Shown: one piece after another, positions 23,321-33,880 of the stretch
Layout of the letters: each line of letters starts with the position of its first letter
Numbering within the stretch: the stretch's first letter is position 1
Source of the DNA: Ceratotherium simum simum
Taxonomy: Eukaryota; Chordata; Mammalia; Perissodactyla; Rhinocerotidae
NCBI RefSeq assembly: GCF_000283155.1
Contig: NW_004454193.1
Coordinates: 13,355,511 to 13,419,510 of the forward strand
Direction of reading: 5' to 3'
Length of the DNA stretch: 64,000 bases
Made by a program: the position numbers and the translations under genes
Notes under the pieces: model-generated
Database searches by the model: none
Told to the model about the DNA's origin: nothing
Seen by the model: only the letters and a program-made list of their open reading frames with translations

Positions 23321-23769
23321 TTCTTTTGTTTTAGTTCCTCCTATAGTCTCCTGAGTTCTAACGTAGCATGCTTCCATACGATAAAATATATGCATAGCTG
23401 GTAGAAAGGATCTTCCCAGATATAGTTGTTTGGTTAATATATATCATTTCCACACGTACAAGAAAAGACAAACATTAACCAAGCCATTGCAAAGTGCATG
23501 TGGGTGGTGCTTATGAGTAGCAGTTCATTTTGTTGGTATACTGGTTTTATGGCATGTCTAGTAGTGATTGCTCTGGCCCACCCACATAATCTGCTTGGCT
23601 ACTGCTTGTCTGGGGAAAAAAAATCTTTCCTGTTTTTCATTGAATGAATATTGCAAAAACTCTCTCGTATCCTATATTTTTGTTTTACTACTGTGATTCA
23701 GAAACCCCTGTTTAGGGCTGCATTGGAGAAAGCTCAGTGTATTTCAATACATATCAGACTCGTATATAT
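23321..23769. other. Unassigned unique sequence
   Basis: Nothing recognised. Confidence 0.3.
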
Positions 23770-24130
23770 CTCAGTTACATTTATCCTGGCAATTCCATGA
23801 TGAATTCTACATCCCGGTTTTGCTCATGGATGTCAAAAACAACAGACAAATTAAATTTCCAACATAAAACAAATGATTGAAAAAGTATTTAACTACAAAT
23901 CAATATAATGGTTTAACAATAAGGAAAAGAAAGAAGTTACTACGCAATGTTATATGAAAAAAACTTTTAAATCTAAAATTTCAAATTATAAGAACATTAT
24001 TTTTGAAATTAGGCAGACAAATGCTAGAAAGTTATATACAAAAATAGGTCATCTCATTTCATCATAATAGGGTTATATGAGTGGGTAAGTGTGTGGTGTA
24101 TGTAGTTTGTTTTGTTTTTCAAAATACCTA
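23770..24130 (+). repeat. Possible old L1 3' UTR, sense
   Basis: TTATCCTGGCAATTCCATGA, AATTAAATTTCCAACATAAA, ATGATTGAAAAAGTATTTAA and ATCAATATAATGGTTTAACA loosely follow the old L1M 3' UTR motif order (caaatgtccaacaatagg / ggttaaataaattatggt). Very diverged. Confidence 0.4.
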
Positions 24131-24170
24131 TATGTCATAAAATGAAATCAGCAAGTCATTAGCCCATTCT

Positions 24171-24188
24171 ATACTAGTTAACTAGTAT
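24171..24188. repeat. Perfect 18-bp palindrome
   Basis: ATACTAGTTAACTAGTAT equals its own reverse complement. It has no spacer and no extension on either side. Located in AT-rich sequence without a recognised element. Confidence 0.9.
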
Positions 24189-24450
24189 TACTCAAAGTTT
24201 TTTCTGACCTATGTTCAAGATTTTAAAAATATGGTACCTACTTCTGATATATTGATTTTAATTGAAAACATTTGTGGGTTTAAATAATTCTAACAGTAAG
24301 TAATTTAAATCACTTTTTTTGTGCGTTATGATGGAGAATACAGGTTTTACATAATTTTAAGATAAGAAAATACAATAGAAATTTCTATTTGCTTTGGTCC
24401 AATTTAGTTTACTCTCCTAGACTCCTCCAAGTATTCATTCACTCTCCTCT

Positions 24451-24679
24451 CCTGTTAGGGATTTTTTTTTTCTTTTTTTTTTTTTTTTTGCTGAGGAAGA
24501 TTTGCCCTGAGCTAACATCTGTTGCCAATCTTCCTCTTTTTGTAATATGAGCTGCTGTCACAGCATGGCCACTGAGAGACGAGTGGTATAGGTCCATGCC
24601 TGGGAACCAAACCCAGGTCACCAAAGCATACCAAGCTGAACTTAACTACTAGGTGACTGGGGCTGGCCCTGTTAGGAAT
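24451..24679 (-). mobile_element. ERE SINE (GAGGAAGA-tail type)
   Basis: Minus-strand copy. The T-rich polyA side is at about 24462-24489, then GCTGAGGAAGATTTGCCCTG and AGCTAACATCTGTTGCCAAT (tail module), a diverged tRNA-like head (GGGAACCAAACCCAGGTCAC) and the head end GGGGCTGGCCC at 24659-24669. The duplication CCTGTTAGGGAT at 24451 versus CCTGTTAGGAAT at 24668 matches at 11 of 12 bases. More diverged than the ERE1 copies. Confidence 0.92.
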
Positions 24680-25664
24680 ATTTTAATAAAAATATTTTTA
24701 AGAACTTCTACCCCCTACTTCATGAAGATTAGTGGATAGACTAAGAGTTGATCATTGTATTAGAACAAATTGTAAATTAGGGCAAAGACCTAAACCAAAG
24801 CATGAATATACAGCATACACGTGATTATGCATAGTCTAATAATTCTCAAGCCCATTTTTTTCTAACTGAGATCTTTCTCCTTAGCTCCAGATGCACTGAA
24901 ATAATTACTCCCTAGTGTTCAACCAGGATAAATCATATGAACTTTAAAATAACCTGATCAAACATTTACTTGTAATCTTTCCCCCAAATTTATGCCCCCT
25001 CTTGGATTCCCTGTGTTGAATAGAACCACTATTCACTCAGTCACCCACACCAAAATCTTCATCTTGTTCCATTCACAGAAAAAAAAAACAGTTATTTCAT
25101 GTTTACTTCATTAGCCTTTGCAAATCTACTCTCAACTTTTCATCACTAGGGCTACCAGTAGGTGTCACGAGCTTTTCACCTATTAAGGGGTCTTCTAAAA
25201 TGGTCTTCTAACTTGTCTCTCTACTTCTTGTGTGCTCCCATCTAATTCTTTGCTGATACTGCCATCCAGAGCATACTTCCCCTTAAACTGTGTTACTTGT
25301 ATCAGAACCAGACAGAAATAAGCTACATTAAAATATAATTATTTGACTTTCTGAAGAAAAATTCTCATCAGTGTTATATATGACAAAGTGATTTCTTTTT
25401 TTAAGAAAGACTGAAGCTACACTTAGTCGTGAGAAATCCAAATAGCAATATGCATATTTATAGGAAATATAAACATTCTATTTTATTTGTTAAAAATACC
25501 TGATAGCACATATTTATTCAAAAAATAAGAGATGAAATATTTAAAACCCTTTGCCTAAGGGAGCAGTGTCCATTCTGACCGGATCATCTTTGATTTATTC
25601 CATCTTACTCTTGATTTGGGAGAGCTTGTTGGGCTTGAATGTTTACTACTTTATTCTTATTTTT
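24680..25664. other. Unassigned unique sequence
   Basis: AT-rich, with no repeat or gene recognised. Confidence 0.35.
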
Positions 25665-25941
25665 AAAAGTATAATTTAATTGGGCCTGGCCCCATGGCCA
25701 AGTGGTTAAAGTTCCCCATGCTCCACTTCAGCGGCCTGGGTTCACGGGTTTGGATCCCACTTGTCGGATTTACACCACTTGTCAGCCATGCTGTGGCAGC
25801 GACCCACATACAAAATAAAGGGAGATTGGCACAGATGTTAGCTCAGGGCGAATCTTCCTTAAGCAAAGAGAGGAAGATTGGCAACAGAGGTTAGCTTAGG
25901 GCGAATCTTCCTCAGCAAAAAAAAAAAAAGTACAATTTAAT
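25665..25941 (+). mobile_element. ERE SINE (GAGGAAGA-tail type)
   Basis: Starts at 25682 (GGGCCTGGCCCCATGGCCAA). B-box-like GGGTTTGGATCCC, then CAGCCATGCTGTGGCAGCGA, then two copies of the tail module: GGAGATTGGCACAGATGTTA at about 25818 and GAGGAAGATTGGCAACAGAG at about 25869. An A-run follows. The duplication AAAAGTATAATTTAAT at 25665-25680 versus 25926-25941 matches at 15 of 16 bases. The open frame at 25694-25894 is SINE-derived. Confidence 0.95.
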
Positions 25942-25984
25942 CATTATTAGCATTTTTATTACTATTACTACTAATTTGTACTAA

Positions 25985-26160
25985 AGACTGTGTGAGTATT
26001 CTCTGATTTAATTTTCACATTAATGTATGATAATTATTGTTATCTTCATTTAATAGAGAACAAAAATGAAGCTTAGAAAGATATGTAACTTACTCAAACT
26101 TTCAGAGGTATAAAGTAGAAAAAAGAGGAATCAAATAGAGGTCTCTCTGATTCTAAAGTA
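25985..26160 (+). repeat. MIR SINE fragment
   Basis: CTCTGATTTAATTTTCACAT, ATAATTATTGTTATCTTCAT, AGAGAACAAAAATGAAGCTT, then AGAAAGATATGTAACTTACT and GAGGAATCAAATAGAGGTCT match the MIR core in order, diverged. Confidence 0.55.
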
Positions 26161-27094
26161 TAATTTATTAAAAGTTACATTACATTCTCTCTCAGTACTT
26201 TTTCATGTTCCTTATTATTAAATAGTAGTTTATTCTATAGTCATAAGTTACATAGGCCTTTCCCCTCAGTGTTTCATTTTAAACATGAGAATATGTTTTA
26301 GAAATTTCTCTCTTTAAGTTTTTACATTAAAAGAGTTGTTCTGAAGCCTCTTATGTGTTTCAATTGAAATATAACCACAAAAATGAAACAAAATGAAAAT
26401 ATAACAATTTCTCAGTAACATTATGTTCTGAACTTTAAAAGATAAAAGGACAATGACTATTAATTTATAAGTCCCCCTAGCGTCCTAAATTATATATTGC
26501 ATACTTAAAACAAGTAGTGTCTACACCAGTGTTTACTACAAAGATTTTTTTATTGGTAGCGTTCTAGAGGAAAGAACTGTCAGCTGTATTAAATGTAGCA
26601 GAGAGATAAATTAGGATGAGACAAACCAAGACTTCTGACTATTAAGACATGGAACAATTTCAACAAAGTCATGAGGGCAGATTCCAGATTTATGAGTGAC
26701 TAGAACTGGGAAAGTTGTGAGAATTAGTATAGATTATCGTTTGACCCTGAAGAAAGAAGGAAGGTGATTTGAAGTGGCTTATGGTCACAGGTAAGTGACT
26801 GTAGTCTTAGGGAAGGTTTGATTGCACCTGTAAGCAAAGGGGATGTTCCCAAAAGCAATCAAATTCCAAATACACGGAGAAAAAAGAACAGCAAAAAAGC
26901 GTCCAGAAGGGAATCCTAAAGACGAAAATTGGGTGTAGCTTAGAAGCATAACGAAAGAAATGTAAAAAGGCATGCCTAATCTTTGCATTGAGAGTAGGAG
27001 AGAATCAGCCTGTGAGTACTGGAAGGAGTTCAAAGTGAGAAATCACAAGTGAAGGACACATGCACGAGCTTACATGAAATTAATCACAATCACA
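26161..27094. other. Unassigned, partly repeat-like
   Basis: About 26580-26710 (TTAAATGTAGCAGAGAGATA, then TTAGGATGAGACAAACC) resembles a mammal-wide interspersed sequence I cannot name with confidence. The rest is unrecognised. The 82-codon minus frame at 26785-27033 has no domain. Confidence 0.3.
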
Positions 27095-27295
27095 ATTTAC
27101 ATGTGAATATTGTTTTACATGTTTCACTTAATCCTTACAGTACCCGTTTGTGGTGGGCAAGGCAGAAATAACTAGTATCCGTGTAACTGCTGGGGAACTA
27201 AGCCTCAGAGGTGATAAGAAACCACCTAATGGACACAGAGGCAGAAGCAGAATAAAATCCCCAGTTCAGTGTCTATTTCATTACAATATACCCCC
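27095..27295 (+). repeat. MIR SINE
   Basis: TTTTACATGTTTCACTTAAT, CCTTACAGTACCCGTTTGTG, GGGGAACTAAGCCTCAGAGG, GATAAGAAACCACCTAATGG and GAATAAAATCCCCAGTTCAG follow the MIR core and 3' half in sense. Confidence 0.65.
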
Positions 27296-28200
27296 AACCT
27301 GCATGCCCCATTAGTGCCACACAGACAGTAGAGAAAGTCACAGCTAGACCTGTGTCCTGCTCAGGTGAAGTAGTTAATGTTCTCTGCACGGTTTACAAAA
27401 GTCACTTCCATAATAAATGGTATTTCAGTTTTCTCTCTGGCCACGTAAATGAATAAGGGCTGATAATGACATTCTCATTATTTTAGGAACATATTTGCAT
27501 TTGTAATGATACAGCTCCTACCAGGCACCAAAACCATAGAGACAACTGTCTGAATTAATTATATTTGTTTGGCTGATTAGATAAAAAATGCAAACATAAA
27601 CTGCACATCAAACTACTTTAAGATTATTTAATCCTTCTCTTGAAAGGGAAAATGGGCCTCTGAAGTTGTTCTTCTTTTAAGTTCAAAAAATACATCATTA
27701 AATCAAGCAGCTGACACAGTTCTTTAAAAATTATGCCCCCCTCAAATTCTTGCATTTTTCTCAAGTGTCTGAAATAAGCATATCAATCTACATAATATCA
27801 GGATTTATTTATTAATTTGCAGTTATTTCCTAGATTAGCCTGCTCAATTTTCATGAGCCAAGCCCCATGTCTCTATGGGATAGAAGTGAGGTCTTAAACA
27901 CTGTCCATTTAGCAGACAGCAACTTTGAAGTGGGGATAAGTGCAGCTAAAATCCTCCCTCCGAAGTTCTTAAAGTACACAATTAGCTTTGCAGATGTGGT
28001 CTGTCCACACCTCCCCTTTAATGATCACTAAGTCCTTGTGAAATGAAGCAGAACTACCACTCCCCTCTCTATACACACCAGCTGCCAGCCCACCTTCAGT
28101 TTTCTAAGTCCTGTAATGGAGTGCAAATGTGGCTGATACCTTCTCAATGCTTTGAAACTTTTTTTGTAAGTCACGCCTCACTTATCAATAAAGAATAATT
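27296..28200. other. Repeat-poor block, possible conserved non-coding DNA
   Basis: No transposon recognised. 27440-27900 is AT-rich but non-repetitive, with an octamer-type ATTTGCAT at 27493-27500, a GAATTAATTATATTTG stretch and several TAAT cores. Composition of this type is frequent in developmental enhancers. Conservation is not testable here. Confidence 0.25.
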
Positions 28201-28209
28201 CCCAGAGTG

Positions 28210-28450
28210 GAAGCAGTGATCCAAAGCCTTATCATCTCTCATTTACAATACCTTCCACTCCCTCACCCCATCCTATTTTACTCTAAAGAATAAATCAAAT
28301 TTATCTCCTCCATGCTTAAAACTTTTCAATGGTTCCTGTCACTTATGGGATAAAATCTAGACTTCTCAATATGGCTCCCATCCATCTCCCAACTTTATCT
28401 GCTATTTTCTCCTCACACCTAGCATTACAAAAATATCTATATCATCTATC
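28210..28450 (+). repeat. L2 LINE 3' UTR, sense
   Basis: CCATGCTTAAAACTTTTCAA, TGGTTCCTGTCACTTATGGG, ATAAAATCTAGACTTCTCAA and TATGGCTCCCATCCATCTCC parallel the L2 segment (cctgcttaaaaccctccaatggcttcccatc...ataaaatccaaactcctt). Confidence 0.6.
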
Positions 28451-28625
28451 AAATATTAGATTAGATTTCTATATAGCTCCCAATTTCAGGATATTTGTGA
28501 CTATATTATCATAGATATATATTTTAATGCCAGTTCTTAAAATGTATGATGGTCCCTTTGTATTTGACTTAAAATAATTAAACAGAATCTTCCAAGACGG
28601 TAGTGGGCAAAGGAGGTGCTTGTGA

Positions 28626-28672
28626 AGGCGTATGTGTATGTGTATGTGATGTGCATGCATGTGTGCATGTGT
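28626..28672 (+). repeat. GT-rich simple repeat
   Basis: GGCGTATGTGTATGTGTATG and continuing imperfect TATG/TGTG/GCATG units to 28672. Confidence 0.9.
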
Positions 28673-28739
28673 TTTGAAGATATATTTGAATACTAATTAG
28701 CAAGAATTAAGTTTTGAGTAACCTTTTTTCGAGTAAAGC

Positions 28740-31340
28740 GGAGCCTGAAGGCTATACCATTTAACAAAGAGTCACCAGCATCACTAAGAATTTCTCCTCT
28801 GTAGGCCAAAACAGGTCATAAAAGACTCTATTGCAGAATTGAGTTTAGTGATTGCAAGAGATAGGATAGAGTAGGAAACTAGAAAATGCCACACTTAATT
28901 ATTGTAATGTTGCGAGGTTGATATGTCATCCAAAGGAGATACGTAACTCACGGAGAGTCATAGACCTGGTTAATAGAACATGGTGTCCCTTAGGAAAACA
29001 TAGATGGCAGCCATCACGGCTGTATAATCGAAAGAAATCTTTACGAAACAAATCAAGGAATGGAGGATGAGAAGGAGGAGAACAGTTGGTCCAATAAAAA
29101 ATCATGATTCTTTGCTCAGTTCCTATAGCTGAGCCAGTTGTTATACACGGAACTCATTGAAAAAGAGGCCGGATATATGACAAGAACAATCCTACAACAA
29201 GAGCACATGGTAATACTTCTAGCATTCCTTCCCCCAAAGAGATCTGCTGCCGTTTTCCTGGGTGATTATACACTAGGCAAAGGTGAATACCTTGACATTT
29301 TGAGGATTGTTGAACACAGAGTCCATCCAAAATGACATTGATATCTGGATATCCGAAGTAACATCATGTCTCACCTGTTTGATTTGGGCGTACGAGGACC
29401 AGGCAACAAATGGAGTCCTGGTCAAGGTCTGGTTACTGTGGGTCTAGTGGGTCCAGGTACTCATCTGGTGGGCATTTCCCTGGTTCTTGAGGGTATAATT
29501 AGAATAGACATAGCTTGTAGTTAGCACAGCCACCACATTGTTTTCTTGGAGGGTGTGATGGGAGATATCATAGTGAGGAAATCCAAGTCGAACCCTCTAA
29601 AACTGTCCCCCTTCCCAGTCAGGACTGAAGGTCTGAAACAATCTCATATTCCGAGGGACAGGGACATAAATTAGGGCCACCCTTAAGAACCAAATGGATG
29701 CAGGGGAGAAGATATCATATCTTCATTTAAATCACTAGCCTGGCCTCTTCAAATCGTTAGGCGACAACAGTGAACTAACATAAACTCAGCAGAGCAGTAG
29801 CCAAAATTGCAACTGTTGTGCCAGATGTGGTGTTTTTGCTAGAGCAGATCAACATGATTTCAGGTACATGGTATGCAGCTATTGATCTGGAAAATGTGTT
29901 CTTTTTTATCTTTATCAGAAAAATTGAACAGACAGTTCAAATTTACTTAGAATGAACAGTACACATTTACATCTTGAGATATGTTAACTATGTCAACCTT
30001 TGTTATTATGAAATCCAAAGGGACCAGCATTTTCTAGAAAACAACTATACCTATATTACCTTTAAAACTACACACTGAACCAGTATATTGATCATGTCAT
30101 GTTAAGCAGACCAGAGAGCAAGAAATGGCTAGCACATGCAAGGCTTTAGTAATACAAGAACTGCCTACTGGGCAAGATATAAACTCTATGAATATTCAGA
30201 GTCCTACCACATTATTAAGAAATTAAGTGTCTAATGGTCTGGAGCATGCCTGGACATCCTCTCCAAAATAAAGAAAAAAATATTGCATCTTGCTTCTCCC
30301 TTCATGAAGAAGGAAGGCCAAAGTTTAAAAGCCTCTTAAGCTTCTGGAAGTAGCTTATTTTATACCTGGGAAAACTGCTTCAAACCATATACTGAGTGAC
30401 AGAAATGACTAAAATGTCTGAGTTGAGTCTAGAGCAGGAAAAAGCTCTCCAGGGGATCAAGGTTATGGCTCTGCACCTTGGACTCTTTCTTCTGTCAGGC
30501 CTTATGTTATTAGAGATATCAGGGGTGGCATAAGATGCTAAAAGGAACTTACAGATAGACCCATTGGAAGAATCTCAATGCAGACCCCTCAAATTCTGGA
30601 GCAATGTCGTCCTACCTGCAGTGCAAAAGTATACACGTTTTGAAAGTCAGCTCCAGGTATTTTTCTGGCCTCCAGTAGAGACAGAACATCTGACCATGGG
30701 ACATCAATTACCATATGGGACATCATTACCATAAAACTAGAAGTGCCCATCACTAGCTGCGTACTGTTAGATCCACCAAGTAATACAGTTTGGCTGGTCT
30801 AACAACAAGTCATCATAAGATGGAAGCAGTACATCTGAGATCAAGCCCAAGCAGGACCAGAGGTACAAGTGAGCTATACAAGAAGGTAGCCTAGACCCCT
30901 TCCTCCACGACGTATCATCCATTGTTGCAATAGTTCCCTCAATTCATACCTTTGGCCATGTGGGATATGTCCTATGAACGACTGATGGATATCCACTCAG
31001 TATGTAGGTACAAGCCAAAAATGGATGACTGCTGCCCTATAGTCCTAGGGAAACCTAGAATGAGAGTGGTGAGGGGAAATCCTCCCAAGGGCTAGAAATT
31101 TGTGTGAGGCATCTGGTCATTTACTTTGTGTGAACTAAGAAGTAGTCTGGGATTAGAATAGATATAGACTCAAGAGCAGTGATGTGACTTGACAGACTGG
31201 TTAGGGGCTGGGAAGGAGAAAAATTGGAAGAGAATGAATGAGGAAGACTGGTATAGAGGGATGGGATAGACATATCTGAAGGAGTATAACATGAGAAATT
31301 GTTGTATTCAATGCTACCTACCAGAGAGCATCCACTACAG
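28740..31340 (+). pseudogene. ERVL-type endogenous retrovirus, internal region (pol), decayed
   Basis: Old sense-strand provirus fragment. On the plus strand, broken frames show pol hallmarks of the ERVL group. A reverse-transcriptase block has A-I-D-L at 29878-29889. The polymerase active-site box at 30084-30095 reads Y-I-D-H, so the second catalytic aspartate is lost. Downstream there is an F-W-K motif near 30338 and an RNase H-like stretch with E-H-L-T-M-G-H at about 30687-30707. Stops and frameshifts occur throughout and no long frame survives. The upstream part (28740-29340) is presumably gag/protease-region sequence but shows no diagnostic motif. The provirus is interrupted at about 31340 by L1 and SINE insertions. 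Non-functional. Confidence 0.7.
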
Positions 31341-31349
31341 AAGAGACCA

Positions 31350-31768
31350 ACATTTACACTATGGTTCACTTTGAATAGTCTATGGGTTTTGGACAAATGT
31401 ATAATAAGTTGTATCCATCATTATGGTATAATACAGAGTATTTTCACTGCCCTAAAAATCCTCTGTGCTCTACCTATTCATCTCTCCGCCCCCCCTCAAT
31501 CCCTGTCAATCTTTTTACTGTCACCACAATTTTGCCTTTTCCGTAATGTCAATTTGTTAGAATCATACAGTATGTAGCCCTTTCAGATGGGCTTCTTTCA
31601 GTTAGTAATATGCATTTAAGGTTTCTCCATGTCTTACATGGCTTGATAGCTCATTTCTTTTCAGTAGTGAATAATATTCCATTGTCTGGATATACCAGAG
31701 TTTTAAATTCCCTGTCTGATAATTCCAATATTCTGTCATGTCTGGTTCTGATGCTTTCTCTGTCTCTT
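31350..31768 (-). repeat. L1M 3' UTR fragment, antisense, part 1
   Basis: TGCCCTAAAAATCCTCTGTG, TTAGAATCATACAGTATGTA, GGTTTCTCCATGTCTTACAT and AATATTCCATTGTCTGGATA correspond to the L1 3' UTR also present at about 18580-18840. From about 31705 the sequence changes to another L1M-type UTR block (TCTGATAATTCCAATATTCT) that continues beyond the SINE at 32150. Confidence 0.75.
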
Positions 31769-32149
31769 CAAATTGTGTTTTTTGTTGTTTTTTTTTTATA
31801 GAGGACCCTCATCAGTGGAGAGCACTTCTTCTTTTTTTTTTTTTTTTTTGAGGAAGATCAGCCCTGAGCTAACATCCATGTTAATCCTCCTCTTTTTGCT
31901 GAGGAAGACCAGCTCTGAGCTACCATCTATTGCCAATCCTCCTCCTTTTTTTTTCTCCCAAAGCCCCAGTAGATAGTTGAATATCATAGTTGCACATCCT
32001 TCTAGTTGCTGTATGTGGGACACGGCCTCAGCATGGCCGGAGAAGCGGTGCATCGGTGCGCGACCGGGATCCGAACCTGGGCCGCCAGTAGTGGAGCGCA
32101 CGCACTTAACTGCTAAGTCACGGGGCCAGCCCCCAAATTGTGTTTTTTG
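31769..32149 (-). mobile_element. ERE SINE with apparent 3' transduction
   Basis: Minus-strand insertion bounded by a perfect 16-base duplication, CAAATTGTGTTTTTTG, at 31769-31784 and 32134-32149. The head ends CGGGGCCAGCC near 32131. The body contains ERE1 sequence (AGCCCCAGTAGATAGTTGAA) plus two GAGGAAGA tail modules (31850 and 31902). A first polyA (T-run 31832-31849) is followed by 34 unique bases (31798-31831), then a second polyA (T-run 31788-31797). This order is expected if read-through past the source SINE's own tail was co-mobilised. The 131-codon antisense open frame here is a by-product of the SINE. Confidence 0.93.
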
Positions 32150-32975
32150 CCTCATGGTGTACCTTGTAATTTTTTCTTGAGAGCCAGACACAATATACCA
32201 GATAAAATGAATGGTTGCAAATAGGCCTTTAGTAATGTGGTGGTGAGGTATAGGAGAGGGAAGGTTCTACAGTCCTATGATTAGGTCTTCATCTTTTAGT
32301 GAGATTATGCCTCTGGATTGTGAACTTCACAAGTGTTTTTAAGCTTTTTCTCCCCCCTTCAGAGGAAAGGATGGCTAGAGTGGGCTGGAGCTGGGTATTT
32401 ATTTCCCTTCTCCTGGGTCAGTTAGGCTCTGGTAATATCATAGCTGATTAGGCTCTGGTTAACTACTTTCCCCTCAAGGCAGGCCTTGTTAAGAACAGAG
32501 TGCTCTGGCATATTTCAAAATGGTTGCTTTTCCCTCTTTTGCTGCCAGAAGCCCAAGGAGATTTTTCTCTGATGTTTACTGGGGGAATGTGCTTAGGCTC
32601 CACTATGATTAAGTCCTTCTAGAGCTTCTATCTGTCAGACTTGTCTGGTCCTCCAGCAATTCATCAATTTATAGTTCAGGTTTTCCTACCCTGGCTCTGG
32701 TTCCTGTAGCAGTTTCTGCTCTTGAGTGTCTAGAGGCTCGGGTAAGCTGGAACTCCTGTATTTGCCTGTCTCTCCAATCTTGGGGTCTGCAGTTTGCCCT
32801 GCGTCATCTTCTCTCTTACGGATCCAAGAAGAGTTGTTGACTTTTCAGCCTATTTAGCTTTTTACTTGTTAGGGTGGAGTGGCGACTTCCAAGCTCTTTA
32901 CATTCAGACTTCCTTATATGTTGAAAGGCGCAACGATTCATTTTTGTACATATTTTGGTTTACCTTTCCGGCTTT
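32150..32975 (-). repeat. L1M-type UTR, antisense, part 2
   Basis: Continues the pre-insertion sequence after the SINE. GCCTCATGGTGTACCTTGTA, TGGAGTGGCGACTTCCAAGC (about 32875) and TTTAGCTTTTTACTTGTTAG resemble the antisense UTR region of old L1M elements. The 5' boundary with the ERVL sequence, near 32975, is approximate. Confidence 0.55.
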
Positions 32976-32979
32976 AAGG

Positions 32980-33880
32980 GCCTCAGCCAATACCACTAAC
33001 TGATGGCTGTATAGAGTATCTGATCCACTGACACAGACTCCCATATATCATCATGTCAGACCAAGGGATCCACTTGACAGAAAAGACGGAGAGAGAGTAG
33101 GCATATGGCCATGAGAGCCATTGGTTATTTTTCTTTCTACATAGGCTGAAGTTGCTGGCCTGAGTGAGTGATGAAATGGTCTATGAAAGGCTCAACTGGA
33201 GGCCCAGCTCGGAGGTGACACTTCTGTAAGATTTTTCAGGTTTCAGAGTACACTTTAAATTAATGACCTTTATAAGTTGGTGTGCATGTCCCCTCCCCCA
33301 ATAGCAAAGATGCACAAGTCTGGGAACTGTGGGTGAAAGCAGGAGTGGCCCCATTACCAAAGCTTCCAGTGACCTGCTTGAGGAATTTGTGCCTCTCATC
33401 TCCAAAACTCTGGCCTCCACAGTTTTAGATGTCCTTGCTCCCAAAATGAGAATGCTTCTGGAGGAGACAAAGCAAGAGTTCTGATGGACTATAGGCTATC
33501 TGGACAGTTTTGGATCCTTCTGTCAAGGAGCCAACAGAAATAACTGACCCTGACCATGGGGAGGAAGTAGCACTGCTGTTACACAGTGGGAACAGAGAGT
33601 AATGTCTTCACACCCAGGTGATCCACTCCGGTATCTCCGAGTCCTCCCTTAAGAAACTATGATAGTATGTAGACAAGTGCAGCAAAACTACAGAGCCCTC
33701 AGGAATAAGGGTCTTGGTCACAACAGTAGGTAAACTACCAGGACATACGGAGGGAATGACTGAGGGTAAGAGAAATACAAAGTAGATTCTGGAGGAGGGA
33801 GGGAGACAAGTGTCAGTTGTGGTCTTTAGATGAGTTACAGCAGGGCAGCTGCTCACCTAGCAAACCTCCTTTTCTAAACT
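32980..33880 (+). pseudogene. ERVL internal region continued, with dUTPase-like remnant
   Basis: The provirus resumes after the L1/SINE interruption. At 33546-33590 the plus strand reads D-P-D-H-G-E-E-V-A-L-L-L-H-S-G, then meets a stop soon after. This fits the D-P-D...G-E...L-L-x-H-x-G core of the dUTPase domain carried at the end of ERVL pol. A GGATCCACTTGACAG stretch at about 33066 may be integrase-derived. No intact frame, no envelope gene seen. Confidence 0.6.

Noticed and set aside
31796..32191. 131-codon minus-strand open frame, the longest in the window
   Set aside because: It lies across the ERE SINE and its A-rich tail. The lysine run is the polyA and the rest reads through the tRNA-like head. 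Similar peptides appear at the other ERE1 copies (for example minus 15152-15349 and minus 59825-60013), as expected for a repeat rather than a gene.
28740..33880. Possible domesticated retroviral gene
   Set aside because: Stops and frameshifts are frequent, the RT active-site box is altered, no long frame remains and two later insertions split the region.
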